Below, in pieces: positions 21,334 to 31,715 of a stretch of DNA of 64,000 nt. Every line of letters starts with the position of its first letter. The stretch's first letter is position 1. The notes under the pieces are model-generated. The model worked only from the letters and a program-made list of their open reading frames with translations. It did no database searches and was not told where the DNA came from. Made by a program: the position numbers and the translations under genes. The DNA comes from Zhengitettix transpicula (Eukaryota > Arthropoda > Insecta > Orthoptera > Tetrigidae): the NCBI GenBank assembly GCA_037074705.1, contig CM073591.1, forward strand, positions 179,701,432 through 179,765,431, in the 5' to 3' direction.

Positions 21334-23100
21334 TTGATTTTTAGGTTTGAAGACGGGCTACGAGATACTGAACCAGCTGATGCGTGGAGGTCGTTGATCA
21401 TTATGTTGACGGCGGTCCAGCTTGGTCGCGCCGCAGGAATAGAATCTTTGCAAAACCCTTCAGGAATTTACATCTCATTTGAGAATAATTTGTATTTCAC
21501 TCAAAATCATATCAATTTAATTACATACATTGACTTAAAGCAAATAGAAACCTCCTGGTCACAGATTAAATCTCTAGAGGAGAATCTGTTCATGTATTGT
21601 AACAATGTTCGAAACACTTTATTTTACTTTCAGACAGACTGTAATCAATTCCTTACTTACACAAAATTTAAGAATTCTCAAAAGGATAGTTTACTAGCTT
21701 CAGTAACCGGAAATAGAATATACTCAGTTGAGAAAGATAATGTTAGAAGGAAACGCGGTTTGTTCAATTTTGGAAGAATCTATTTGGTGTAATAAATCAC
21801 AATGATGCTGCGAGATATGATAAACATATACAGCAGCTAGCGTCAGAACAGATTAAATTAAAAAGTTTTTTTAATGAAAAACTTGTCCTTATAAAAGTAG
21901 CTTTGAAATCATTTGATGATAATTTTAGACGAATCATAGATAATGAGATGAATTTACGGAAACAGTTGGATTCTCTAATCGAGGAAACTGGAAAGGATAT
22001 TTCAATGCTATTATCCGAGATTAATAACTTAGCTACAATTTCAGAATTTCAAATATGGAAGGATAATTGAAAGGGGAGTTTATGAAATAGAAACTTATTT
22101 AAATTTTATTATTGGTGCTGTGGTGGGCGCGAAAGGAGGTATTGTGAAACCTCAATTGTTTAATTTTCAAGACATGATGAAAACAGTTATGGTTACTCAA
22201 CCTTTTGGGCAAGGCTACTCGTACTTAATTCCTTAAACTTAATTCATGTAATTTCAACACACATATACATGTATAATAATTATTTAGTTATGTATTTCAT
22301 TATCCTATAATTGCTGATACAAAGTATAAGTTGTACAGATTAGTTTCTTTTCGATTTCAATAATAATTTGTTTTTATATTCAACAACACCTCACATGTAT
22401 GTATTCACTGATGAATTGCATAAACGTACGGAGTAGTAATTTTCGAGCAATTGATGAAATGTAGTAAGCTCAATGATGGAAAATTTTTATGTACTGATAA
22501 TTTACCTTTATACTCAAATGTAAATGTTATTGAGTGTTATTCAACTCTTTTGAACCCTTCCACACACAACGAGTATGGTTTGTGTGACAAAAGTTAGTTA
22601 CATTAAATACTACACTATGGATTCTATTACAAGGAAACACTTTTCCCTATGTAGCACCAGTTAAGGAGACGTTAACTATAATATGTAACAGTAATACGTC
22701 CTATTATGAATTGTATTTGCAAGAAAGGTTAACTTTAAGGGAAAAAATGAAGAGCATTTACTCCACAGGTAACACTTACATGTGTTAATAATTGAATGTT
22801 GGTTCAGAGAGCGATTATATTCGTAAAATATCAATGTCAGATTTTAATGAAAATTTCAGCAGTGCATCTAGTGTTGTGATGCGTGTGGATTCATCTTCAC
22901 GTGTGTTAAATAATATAAATTTCTTGTCAAAGTATTTTGAGCTTGTCCCTATTCACGAACATTCAAACCAAAATGAACATTTCCAAGAATGTGATGGTCA
23001 TAATTTGAATAACATTTTGATTGTGTTATTTTCCATTTTATTATTTGTAATCTTTTGTTTCATCATTTATGTACGTTTATGTATCTGTTTTCCAAATTGA
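21334..23100 (+). pseudogene. B envelope-like gene (baculovirus-F-type) remnant
   Basis: The reading frame downstream of integrase encodes a fusion-type envelope as found in insect errantiviruses. The N-terminal part (21334-21792) has LQNPSGIYISFENN and ends in a furin-like basic site RRKR (21745-21756) followed directly by GLFNF, the start of a fusion peptide. The frame shifts around 21775 and continues with long helical sequence (SFFNEKLVLIKVALKSFDD) to a stop near 22067. After a poorly readable middle, 22600-23100 includes FPYVAPVKETLTIIC and ends with one hydrophobic membrane anchor (LIVLFSILLFVIFCFIIYV, about 23010-23070) and a short tail. Frameshifts and stops make it non-functional. 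Confidence 0.78.
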
Positions 23101-23296
23101 GAATTTGTATGAACACATGTATTCAAAAGTGTATACCACATAATAATTCCTTGACGGAAGAATCTCCCAATACTTCTCCTATGGATACTGTCAAAGTCAA
23201 TAAGGAGCTGAAAGTTTTGCCTCGTAGTACTGATTCTATTAATGAACCATTTCGATAATCTCAAATTTTTGGTTAATCTGAGTTGATCTCAGATTA

Positions 23297-23315
23297 GAAT
23301 TGGTGGGGGGGGGGC
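23297..23315 (+). other. B polypurine tract
   Basis: GAATTGGTGGGGGGGGGGC directly precedes the 3' LTR. The G-run of ten is the natural plus-strand primer site and may have expanded by slippage. Confidence 0.75.
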
Positions 23316-23863
23316 TGTCATATATGTACGTGACCATCTTTATTGAGTTGGCCTGAGTACGTGCTGTGGCAGGATCTCATGTTACTCGAGACCTGGACGG
23401 ACCGTGGGATGCTGGCCTCTGCGCTTCTTTTGCATGGCGTGACTTGAAGGGGAAGAGGCGGCCATTTTGGTTCTCTCGAACCTTCCATTGTTTTAGCATA
23501 TAGCTGTTGGCGAAGGTGGGAGAATCCCTCCGTCCGTTCAAACCTTCGTCCACCGCTTTGCTAGTTTAGTTCTGACATCGCGGTGCCTGCGGATGCATCT
23601 TCCCTCCTGGAACTCCTAGAACTACCCTATGTTCTAGACCTTCTTTCATTCTATCCTATCTTCTAAGTTGTTGTTGACTGCTTAAATATCAGTAAATGAA
23701 GTCTTCTAAACTTTGTCAGCGTTCCTCTTATTATGAAACCGTCCGAAAGCAGATCCTCGACCGTCACTCAGGTGCGGCGAACACCCACGTTACCAATTTC
23801 CTATTCTCCTTTACTAAACTCTTCCTCCTTCCTATTTCATCGACGCCCTACCTCGATATCACA
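23316..23863 (+). repeat. B 3' LTR (548 bp, uninterrupted)
   Basis: Starts TGTCATATATG and ends GATATCACA. It contains the intact CCTT that was the target of element A in the 5' copy. Confidence 0.93.
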
Positions 23864-23909
23864 AAATAGTTAAAGTTATAACGCATTACAAAAAAATATG
23901 AATACAATT

Positions 23910-24390
23910 TATAAATTAACAAAGATTATTTAATAAAACGTAACAAATACTATTTAAATTACAAGTGACCTGTTTAACATTTAAAGAAAATTTGTTGAAC
24001 TTAATATGTAGCATTTTCCTGAGATTAACCTTGTATTAAAATTAGTTTTCTTATCGAGAATAATAGTCACAAAATTTATCAAAGATCATTTAGTCTGGCC
24101 GATGTGACAAAATAAGCAATTATTTCAACTAATTTTTTAATGTCGTTTATAAAATTAGTTACAATAATTGCTCATACACATTCTCCTATTACAAAACATT
24201 GTTCGAATCGTAATCATTCTTCCAATTTTGATAGTATTATTCTATATAAGAAAGTTAACTTTAATACAAGGTTAATCTCAGAAATACTACGTATTAAGTC
24301 CATCAAATTTTCTTTAAACGTTAAACAGAACACTTCTAATTTAAACAGTATGTTTATGATGGCTTATTAAATAATCTTTGTTAATTTATA
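23910..24390. repeat. Inverted repeat, about 230-bp arms, Penelope-like sequence
   Basis: 23910-24138 and 24155-24390 are reverse complements with scattered mismatches, almost head to head. The right arm read forward encodes ITKHCSNRNH, NFDSIILYK, RLISEILRIKS and NVKQNTSNLNS. This pattern (H-C-x-N-x-H, then F-x-x-x-I, then a helix RLxSE.L.IK ending in N.N) resembles the GIY-YIG endonuclease end of Penelope-like elements. The arms would thus be two copies in opposite orientation, an arrangement Penelope-like elements often show. Protein assignment is tentative; the inverted repeat is clear. Confidence 0.6.
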
Positions 24391-24966
24391 TCTTGTAATC
24401 ATATTCGTTGTAATTTTGGCTATATCGTATAATATGACGAAAGTATTGATAAAGATCACAACAGATGATCAAAACGTCTACTGGCTTTTAAATAGTTCAA
24501 AATTAATTTCGGTTATTGTCTGTTAAACGGGTCGTTAATTTATTTTGTTATAATTGTGGTTGTTCTTTCTCCGTGATTTTGTTTATAATTATTATTCTAA
24601 GAATAACGAACAGTAATATTACAAAACAAGTATTATGTGGAAGAGGCTGTCAATTTACTTGAACTTTTCGTTTCTACTTTTAAATATTTAATTTCTATGT
24701 TTAAATTATGTTCAACTTAGTCGAGTCCACAATATATTATTCCTTACTTACAGTTATTGCCGGAACGACGATTAGAAGACACCATAGTGTCTTCGTAATT
24801 TCCATTCTGCTGCACGCTATCAGACGGACGAATGTGATTGTGGTTGAGTGTGTTGCTTTTATATTGCAGTCGGGGTCAAAGGACAGCCCTGAACAAACTA
24901 GTCCTCCCTAAACAGACATTCTGAAAGGAAAACATCTCCATTACTAACTTTCATGAACGTTCTACA
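24391..24966. other. Unassigned DNA
   Basis: No gene or element boundary recognised. AT-rich up to 24700, then mixed composition with a short uninformative frame at 24708-24911. Confidence 0.4.
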
Positions 24967-26400
24967 AGCCACAACTCCGCAAACATTGGCAATCTATTTT
25001 CACAAATTTTCATAAAAAATTTTATGGCCGTTCAGTCAGAAAAACAATTAGAAAGGTTATAAAAATAATAAGAAACATTGATTTTTTAAATAAATTAATT
25101 TATAAAGACGTTTAGTTCTTGAAGTGAGGACCTCTTCAGTTTATAATAAGTTCCACCAAAGCGATTATTGATAAATTAATTGATGGCAGCAAACATTCAA
25201 AATACCAAAACAAAAACAAGTTAGAGAATCTAGTAATTAACTTACATTTAATTACACCAAAGCTTTATTACTATTTAAACATTTCCATTAAAGATTATAA
25301 TATTACTGTTGTCTGATTTTAATTTCCAGTCTGTCAGCCACCAAGGACCGAACTTTAATGCCGTGAACAAGGAAATGAAGTAAAGGTTAAGAAAGCGCTT
25401 ACTTTCTTAACCTTGACAAAACATTTGTGAATGTCCATTATTTGTAATTTAACAATCTCTAAATAAAAATTTATAATAAAGTTATAAAATGCAATTGAAC
25501 ACATTAATTAAAGATAATAATAATAATGAATCCAAAATTTGATTCAGATTGTGTCATTTTTTACATTAATCGTTTTATTATGCGATTTTATGTTCAACAT
25601 TTCGCTGATCAATCTCGAAAAATAATTACTCCCTTCATCCAAAATCTTGACGTTTTACCAATCGATATTATTATTATGCAATAAACATGCTTAACGCCAT
25701 AACTTGCAAATAGGTCAACCAATTTATGTTGCATAATTTTCCAAATAAGGCAATTCAATGAAACTAATGTTATTTTTCAATTTATTAATTTAAATCTTTT
25801 TATACTTAATGTAATTAATTGTAATTGGAATGCGTTTCGAGGGTATGAGATATTTAAAAGAATGTTATTAATTTTTTCCAAATTTTCCTTGTTGAAACAG
25901 TGATGAGATAATTTAATTGCCATATCTACTAAGTTATTTACCATTGTTTTCTTTTTAAAAATAGAGTGGCTAGAGTTAAAATTCTACCTGAATAAGTTGG
26001 GTTTTTTTTACCAACCGGTAACTAATTCATTATTGAATGTAGTAATCATAAAAAAAGTGAATTATTTGTTCAAACTCGAAGATAAATTTAGATTGGAATG
26101 ATAACTTTTAAGAACTTTGACAAATTTATTTAATTTCTCTTTTGAGATTATGCAAAAAAATGTAATTCATGTATCTAAAGTAACACAAGTTTTAATGGAT
26201 ATTATTAAGAACTGAAGAGGTTTTCAACCCAATGACGAAACGTTTTAATAAATTAAATTGATTTAAAAATTATAGATTCCTTATAAATTTTATCAACTTA
26301 TTACTAGGTTTTCTGACTAATGGCTATAAAATTTTATTAATATTTTCATTAAAGGTCAGATAATTTTTATAAATTTTCCTTGAATTTTACAGTTGTGTTG
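24967..26400. repeat. AT-rich element with long inverted ends
   Basis: About 190 bp at 24967-25155 is the diverged reverse complement of about 26205-26400: both hold CACAACT, AAAATTTTATRGCC, CAGTCAGAAAA and ACCTCTTCAGTT in the same order. Between them lie about 1.05 kb of AT-rich DNA with no readable protein. Each arm contains a CTGAAGAGG...GAAACG-like core (26212-26241 forward, 25110-25139 reverse, the latter mutated). This could be a non-autonomous terminal-inverted-repeat element or an inverted pair of Penelope-like ends. Confidence 0.55.
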
Positions 26401-26514
26401 AATATTATTTCGTAAATTTCCCAGTTGTAGCTAAAATGATTAGAATGAGCATATCAGATTCGGCGCCAATATCAAGTAAAATTATTTAGAAATCCCTTGT
26501 GTTGTGTTATATTT

Positions 26515-27112
26515 CATTTTTACGTTGAATCGTTAGTTTTATTGGTCAAGTGAGAATCAATTGCTCTTCACTCTGTAATTACGAGTCATAAAAACTATTC
26601 TAGTAGATTTCTGTTAATCGAGAAGATCACAAACGAGGTCCACTACACTCAGGAAATAGTTTCCTGACCAAAGAATGACTGCAGAATATTTTACAGGCAA
26701 ATTCTGGTATTTATATTCTATTTAAAGCTGCTTTGTTTATTAGGGTAACAGGATACACGAGGGTAATCCACGTGGTAGCAACTCCTCTTTATTAGCATAG
26801 GAAGGGATTTGAAAGGAGGGATGCGTAAAGGTAGAGCAAGGTAGCCAAGGGTTAACTAGGGCCCCCGGGCTATGGTTTGAGGATCCTACCCGGCATACGC
26901 ATAAATGTGATGCAGGACAAACCCTAGAAAACCTGCATATTCCGGAGTCATTCTTTGGTCAGGAAACTATTTCTTGAGTGTAATTGACCTCGTTTGTTAC
27001 ACTTCTGTTATTAACTGAAATCTACTAGAAAAGTTTTATGAATAGTAATTACAGAGTGAAGCGCAATTGATTCTCACTTGACCTATAAAACTAACGATTC
27101 AATGTAAAAATG
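26515..27112. repeat. Inverted repeat with 166-bp arms enclosing an R copy
   Basis: 26515-26680 and 26946-27112 are reverse complements, for example CATTTTTACGTTGAATCG against CGATTCAATGTAAAAATG, and AGTCATTCTTTGGTCAGGAAAC on the inner side. I judge identity near 85-90%. The spacer holds family R copy 2 (3' part). No target duplication was identified at the outer ends. Confidence 0.75.
26738..26938 (-). mobile_element. Family R retroposon, copy 2 (3' part)
   Basis: Sense is minus. It matches the 3' third of the family from the CCTGCAT/GGGTTTGTCCTGCATC area to CTGTTACCCTAATAAACAAAG, and stops abruptly at the right edge of the inverted-repeat spacer. About 40 bp beyond the tail (26698-26737) equal the flank of copy 3. 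Confidence 0.8.
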
Positions 27113-27154
27113 CTTATTCAGAGATTGTAACAGTAACACAATCATTTGTGCACG

Positions 27155-27700
27155 TACTCAGGACATAGTTTTAGCTCCATTGCTTTTTCTTCTATATATT
27201 AATGATCTTCCTGAATACATGGATCCTCTAAAATTCTTATATGTAGATGACACGAAATGTGTAATTACAGACACAGATATACATAATCTCAATATGAAGA
27301 GTACAGAAAACCAAGCTCCTTCGTTTCACAACAGAAAAGAATAACATCACAGCCGATACATTTTCAGTAGTTCAACTTTCCTAAACTTACAGGTCGAAAG
27401 TGAATTGTAGTGTAACTTACACGTTGATCGTCTTGCTGGCAAACTAAGTTCCGTTTGTTGCTCATTGAGATTGCTGATGCACAAACTTGATACCAAAACA
27501 GCTAAATTAATTTACTTTTCTTATTTCCATTAACATATGTTTTACAGTATTACCAGTTATGGCAACTGTTCGCGTAGTTTGGAAATTTGGAAGTGGCAAA
27601 CAATTAATCATTGGAATTATATCACATTCAAATGCTAGAGAAAGCTGCAATCCTCTTAGTGCATACATTTGAAATAGTCAAATTTCCTATGCGCAGTATG
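27155..27700 (+). pseudogene. LINE reverse transcriptase fragment
   Basis: The first part reads LAPLLFLLYINDLPEYM, then FLYVDDTKCVI with the catalytic YVDD at 27240-27251, the core of a non-LTR reverse transcriptase. After a break, 27420-27600 encodes HVDRLAGKLSSVCCSLRLLMHKLDTKTAKLIYFSYFH-type thumb sequence (shown in other frames up to SYGNCSRSLE), as in CR1/Jockey-like elements. Missing are the endonuclease and the first half of the RT. The 3' region may continue into the repeat at 27820. Confidence 0.75.
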
Positions 27701-27819
27701 AATTAGGCATAGAATGATGGCTGACAAGAGGAACTGTTCACTTCTCAGGTCATATAAGCACAGAATTGGTCTATCTTGGTATTGCAATTGAAAATGTAAA
27801 GAATATAAAAAATTATAAC

Positions 27820-28600
27820 ACACTACCTGAGCACCCTAGTTTCCCGGGTATTTATTTAGTTCCATTAATTAAACTCAGCGACTCCTGTAACCCCGGAATC
27901 GCAACTAATATCGGTTTTTTTGCATTACTCTTTCATGTTCCACCATCATCCGTTTTTTTCGAGTTGAGCTTAAACACTTAAGTAACACCATGAAATTCAG
28001 CCACCCCAAAAACGTTTAATTACACGCTAATAATGGCTATTTAGCAATGTTTTTAAATGCCTTGAAGGTGGTAGAAGTGTCTTAATCCCTCAGTGTTTGT
28101 TCCTGGATCGTAAGTAGCATGTGTATAAAGTTTGGTTGAAATTGTTCTACACGGAAATTAGTTTCGTCCCATTCCACCCCCCACTCCAAGGGGTTAATTA
28201 CAAGTTAACTGACATAGTGAATGTCAGAATGAAACTCATTGACTTTTGTAACACTGGATTTTAAACCAATCTCGGTAGTTTCGTGTTATTTTTATGTAAC
28301 GTCTCTCCACTCCTCCCTTTTTTTATATACAGTAAATACATCTGTATCGAAACTATTAATCACTTAGACCCCACAAAAAGTAATTAATCGACGCTAATGT
28401 TGGTCGTTATAGCATGTTTTTAAATTTCACCCTCTTTCCCCCCTTGGGAGTTTCCTAACATTTCGAAAGGTAGACATAAACCTTCGCGGGGATGCGCACA
28501 ACAACTCGCTAAAGTTTCATCGCAATCGGGTGAATGGTTAAGGAACGCACAGCGAACACAGAGACACACATTAATTTATATATATATATATATATTGTAG
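27820..28600 (+). repeat. LINE 3' UTR-like sequence, two ~363-bp units
   Basis: Two diverged tandem units: CTCCTGTAACCCCGGAATC at 27882 matches CTTTTGTAACACTGGATTT near 28243, and GCTAATAATGG...ATGTTTTTAAAT at 28026-28057 matches GCTAATGTTGG...ATGTTTTTAAAT near 28393-28424, a period of about 361-366 bp. The end (AAGTTTCATCGCAATCGGGTGAATGG, then GAGACACACATTAAT and a (TA)n tail) resembles the 3' ends of RTE-like LINEs of arthropods. Whether it belongs to the RT fragment just upstream is inference. Confidence 0.55.
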
Positions 28601-29576
28601 TAATTGGTAATTAAGGCATTGTTCTAATTGAAAAGTTGAATTGTAGAGGACTCATTATTGGTGGATATAGCGGACGCCGCAACAAACCGGCAAGGCAAAG
28701 AAAGCATTGTTGATCGGTCGAGAAGGTTTTACGCGCTCAAAATTTACGAGACGAACGAACAGTCGGGCAGCAGACAGCAAATAGAAGAGACAGTAAAAGA
28801 ACGAACAGTCAGTCAATGAACGGTGAGGTGTAAAGACCACAAAATTCTAATACACGAAAAGTTGAACAATTTAGTCAGTCTCAGCGGGAATGAAGAAGGT
28901 CTAATTTAAAGAACGAGAGAATGTGTTCCAGTAATATGTACGCTGTTATATCAAATTTCAGAAACTAAATCAATCTTCAGTCAACAGACAAAACCAGTGA
29001 GTGGCATTTTCAACATGACTCACGAGATCTACGAATCCAGTTTGCAGTAAATCATCGAGAATCGACAAATTTATTCTAAACCAACTAACAAACTACGCTA
29101 ATTAGAGTCGGTGAACATTTAGAGTCTGTGAGTACTTAAAATCAGTGATATCCCCAAAATTGTGCACTAAAGTTAAAATGAGTCCTGGGCTGCTTTAAGT
29201 AGAAAGAAAACTTTAAAGTCATTGTAAACCACGTTTAAAAGATAAACGTCAGATCGTTCTTTAATTATCGATAAAATGAGATCTTTAATTATTCAGATCA
29301 TTTTTTATTTCTTGATAAAAATTGAAATTGTTTAAATTCAATCTTTAGTATTATTTCCTTCAGCAACAAATTTCGTCTATGTTCAGACGCATTGATTCCC
29401 ATATAAAGTAAATGTAATTTTTGTGATTTTGATTATATAAATTCTGCCATTTATCAAACCCAGTTCAAGACCCTGAGATCCCAAATATTTTTGTAATTTG
29501 AATACATGTTTTAAAATTGTTAATAAATCTTGTTTAATAGTTTTCACGTAATAGTTCTTTTAATTTAAAACGCCAC
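28596..29576 (+). repeat. Possible solo LTR
   Basis: The stretch starts TGTAGTAATTGG after a (TA)n tract and could end at AACGCCACA. It has TG...CA ends, an A/G-rich body and a late AATAAATCTTG polyadenylation-like signal near 29523, as insect LTRs do. No target duplication or second copy is visible, and the frame at 28655-28840 carries no motif. Treat as a suggestion. Confidence 0.25.
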
Positions 29577-29632
29577 ATAATTCATATTTTGAATTATTGT
29601 AAAAGATGATAAAAATATATTTATAAATTATT

Positions 29633-29634
<2 letters not shown>

Positions 29635-29687
<53 letters not shown>

Positions 29688-29702
29688 GTAAGAGAGAGAG
29701 AG
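29635..29702. repeat. (TA)n then (AG)n microsatellite
   Basis: About 46 bp of TA repeats followed by GTATATG and seven AG units. Confidence 0.95.
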
Positions 29703-29898
29703 ATTTGTCAATCACTTTTTTAATTATAAAAGGCACTTATTACACAGTACGCGAATTTTTTCGTAGCTCTTCATGCGGGTGAATTGTAAGTACAAAATTG
29801 TTTAATATGTGCTACCTAGGTTTATGTTTATTATAAAATACTTACAGTTTTCCATTTCGCTGTTGTTTTCTGTTTTTAAAATAACATCCGTTCGTAGA

Positions 29899-30418
29899 GC
29901 TCTGGAGGAGGCAACCTTTGGGGAGGGCTTCTCCTCTATGGTGTTTTTAACTAAAGTTCCCACAAGCCGAGGCACTTCGACCTTTTTTGAGAGGTGTATG
30001 TTCCGGGGTTGCAGAGCTTGGGCATACGACAAGAGTTGTCCTCTATTCCTATTGGAATAGTCGGACAGCTGCCTCCTAAACTGGTCGAGGCACGGAGAAG
30101 GGAATGCTGCATCCCCACAGCAAACTCCTCTCCCACCATCGGAAGGGCGTGTGACAAGGACCCAATGCCCGACCTATCTGATGCAGGTTTTTATAGGGTT
30201 TGTCCTGCATCACATTTATGCGTATGCCGGGTAGGATCCTTAAACCATAGCCCGGAGGCCCTAGTTAACCCTTGGCTACCTTCCTCTACCCTTCCACATC
30301 CCCCCTTTCAAGTCCCTTCCTATGCTCATAAAGTGGAGTTTCCACCACGTGGATTACCCTCGTGTAGCCTGTTACCCTAATAAACAAAGTAGCTTTAAAT
30401 AGAATATAAATACCAGAA
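29899..30418 (+). mobile_element. Family R retroposon, copy 3 with longest open frame
   Basis: The only copy in the window with sense on the plus strand. It starts near AGAGCTCTGGAGGAGGC and ends CTGTTACCCTAATAAACAAAG plus about 35 bp shared with copy 2. The frame 29994-30380 (128 codons) covers most of it: PIGIVGQLPPKLVEARRREC, then DPMPDLSDAGFYRV and NPWLPSSTLPHPPFQVPSYA. Copies 1 and 7 keep most of the same residues. The product resembles nothing I know. It is rich in Pro, Ser and Gly and has no hydrophobic segment of membrane length. The frame may be chance in GC-rich DNA. Confidence 0.75.
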
Positions 30419-30654
30419 AATGATTGTGTCGTGGCAGTGCATCTTTGACATTTATAGGCAAAATGAGTCTAGTACGTTTGAGATGTGAACATTTTTTGTG
30501 TGAATTTCTGTCACTGAATTTATTAGTGTTATATATCTAGTTTCACAGTTAAGAAATTAGTATATTGATATTTATCTAACTATAATAATATAAAAAATAA
30601 ATATTACGATCATACAATAAGAAAAGATTTATTAATTAACAATGTAATAAATTG

Positions 30655-31112
30655 TAGTGATGATATAAATACCCAACAACATTTCTGGAAATTTTGTTCC
30701 TTTCATGAGATGATTAAAAAACACGAGAGCCAAGATCGACACAACCACACAATGTAATTTGCAAACTGAAAACCTCACTTAGACGTATCATTAAGATCTT
30801 TACATTTCATTTTTAACGTCTACATTACGTTTTTTCTATATTACATTTTGCTCAATTTCAACTTTAATATTTATTCTAGTTTTAAAACTTGGTTGAAAAT
30901 TTCGAACAAATTGGCTATTGCGAGGATCCAGTGAGGTTTTACTTAATTGTAGAAAATGTGATGTTTTGCCTGAAAAATTACAACAGCTTTTGAGTTTCAA
31001 CTGTATAGTGCGGCTCTCGTGTAATTTAATCACTTGCCGAAAGGAACAAAATATACAGAAACGTTGTGTGGTATTTATATCACCACCTCATTCTGTCTGG
31101 GATTTGGCTATT
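30655..31112. repeat. Family b arms in inverted orientation
   Basis: 30658-30760 (GATGATATAAATACCCAACAACATTTCTGG, then AGCCAAGATCGACACAAC) is a diverged left arm, and 31015-31112 (AGAAACGTTGTGTGGTATTTATATCACC to GGCTATTTT) the right arm. About 250 bp separate them with no recognised gene. Same family as 3570-5055. Confidence 0.6.
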
Positions 31113-31124
31113 TTATCTACTTAC

Positions 31125-31715
31125 AGTTTAAAATAGACGTATAATTTTTTAATTTCAATTATCAATTGAATTAATAGGACGTATACAAAACGTTTCGTCC
31201 CTAAATTGGGAATTAATCAGGTGAACAATGAAAAAGAAGATGATTGATTAATATTGTAATGTAAATTATCTTCAAATATCTTGTATAAAGAGAGTGTTAT
31301 ATAACACACACTTCCCGAATCTCGACAACAGTTCTCCTGACGAAGATGGCGGTGTCAGCCAAGGAAACGTTGCGCTCAAATCACGTTACCCGACCGGAAA
31401 CTCGAGAACTCTTTATACAGAATATACGTCGGGAAAACTTACGCTCTTTATTTCAAATATCTTGATGAATTTCAAGTAATGCGATAAAAATTTATACAAA
31501 ATTATTATATATAATATAATTAAGTTTTGGAATCTTACTGAAAATCTTACAAGTGAATGCAATCATTGTTTTTCATATTCAAGGTCTTTGAATATATCTA
31601 AGGAAGGAAGGAATCATGAAGGTTTCATATTTATTATTGGTCACCTGATAAAGTCACAAATTATGGACGAAACGTACTGATAATTGAATTAATTATTAAA
31701 CCTTTACTGACTGTT
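31125..31715. repeat. Inverted repeat with GAAACG cores and a central third core
   Basis: 31125-31245 and about 31615-31715 are diverged reverse complements: both hold CACCTGAT, GGGACGAAACG or GGACGAAACG, and TGATAATTGAA. The interval holds another end-like motif of a different family at 31337-31368 (CTGACGA, hairpin, GAAAC), and 31268-31283 against 31406-31420 and 31447-31463 suggests smaller nested repeats (TTCAAATATCTTG, AGAG...CTTTATA). Probably several Penelope-like or foldback ends stacked together. Confidence 0.5.

Larger units (their letters stand above)
7133..23863 (+). mobile_element. Outer Ty3/gypsy retrotransposon B with env, interrupted
   Basis: B is defined by matching LTRs (5': 7133-7397 plus 14130-14350; 3': 23316-23863), each starting TGTCATATATG and ending GATATCACA. 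A TGGTGGCAGC primer-binding site follows the 5' LTR and a G-rich polypurine tract precedes the 3' LTR. Between them lie remnants of gag, protease, RT-RNase H, integrase and env in that order, as in env-bearing Ty3/gypsy (errantivirus-like) elements. Three later insertions disrupt it: element A in the 5' LTR, a Jockey-like fragment in the leader, and an R retroposon in gag-pol. Flanks ATAT and AAAT are at best a mutated target duplication. By rough count over the first 110 bases the LTRs are about 94-95% identical. Confidence 0.9.

Noticed and set aside
7128..23868. Target-site duplication of element B
   Set aside because: ATAT on the left against AAAT on the right; a mutated duplication is possible but not supported.
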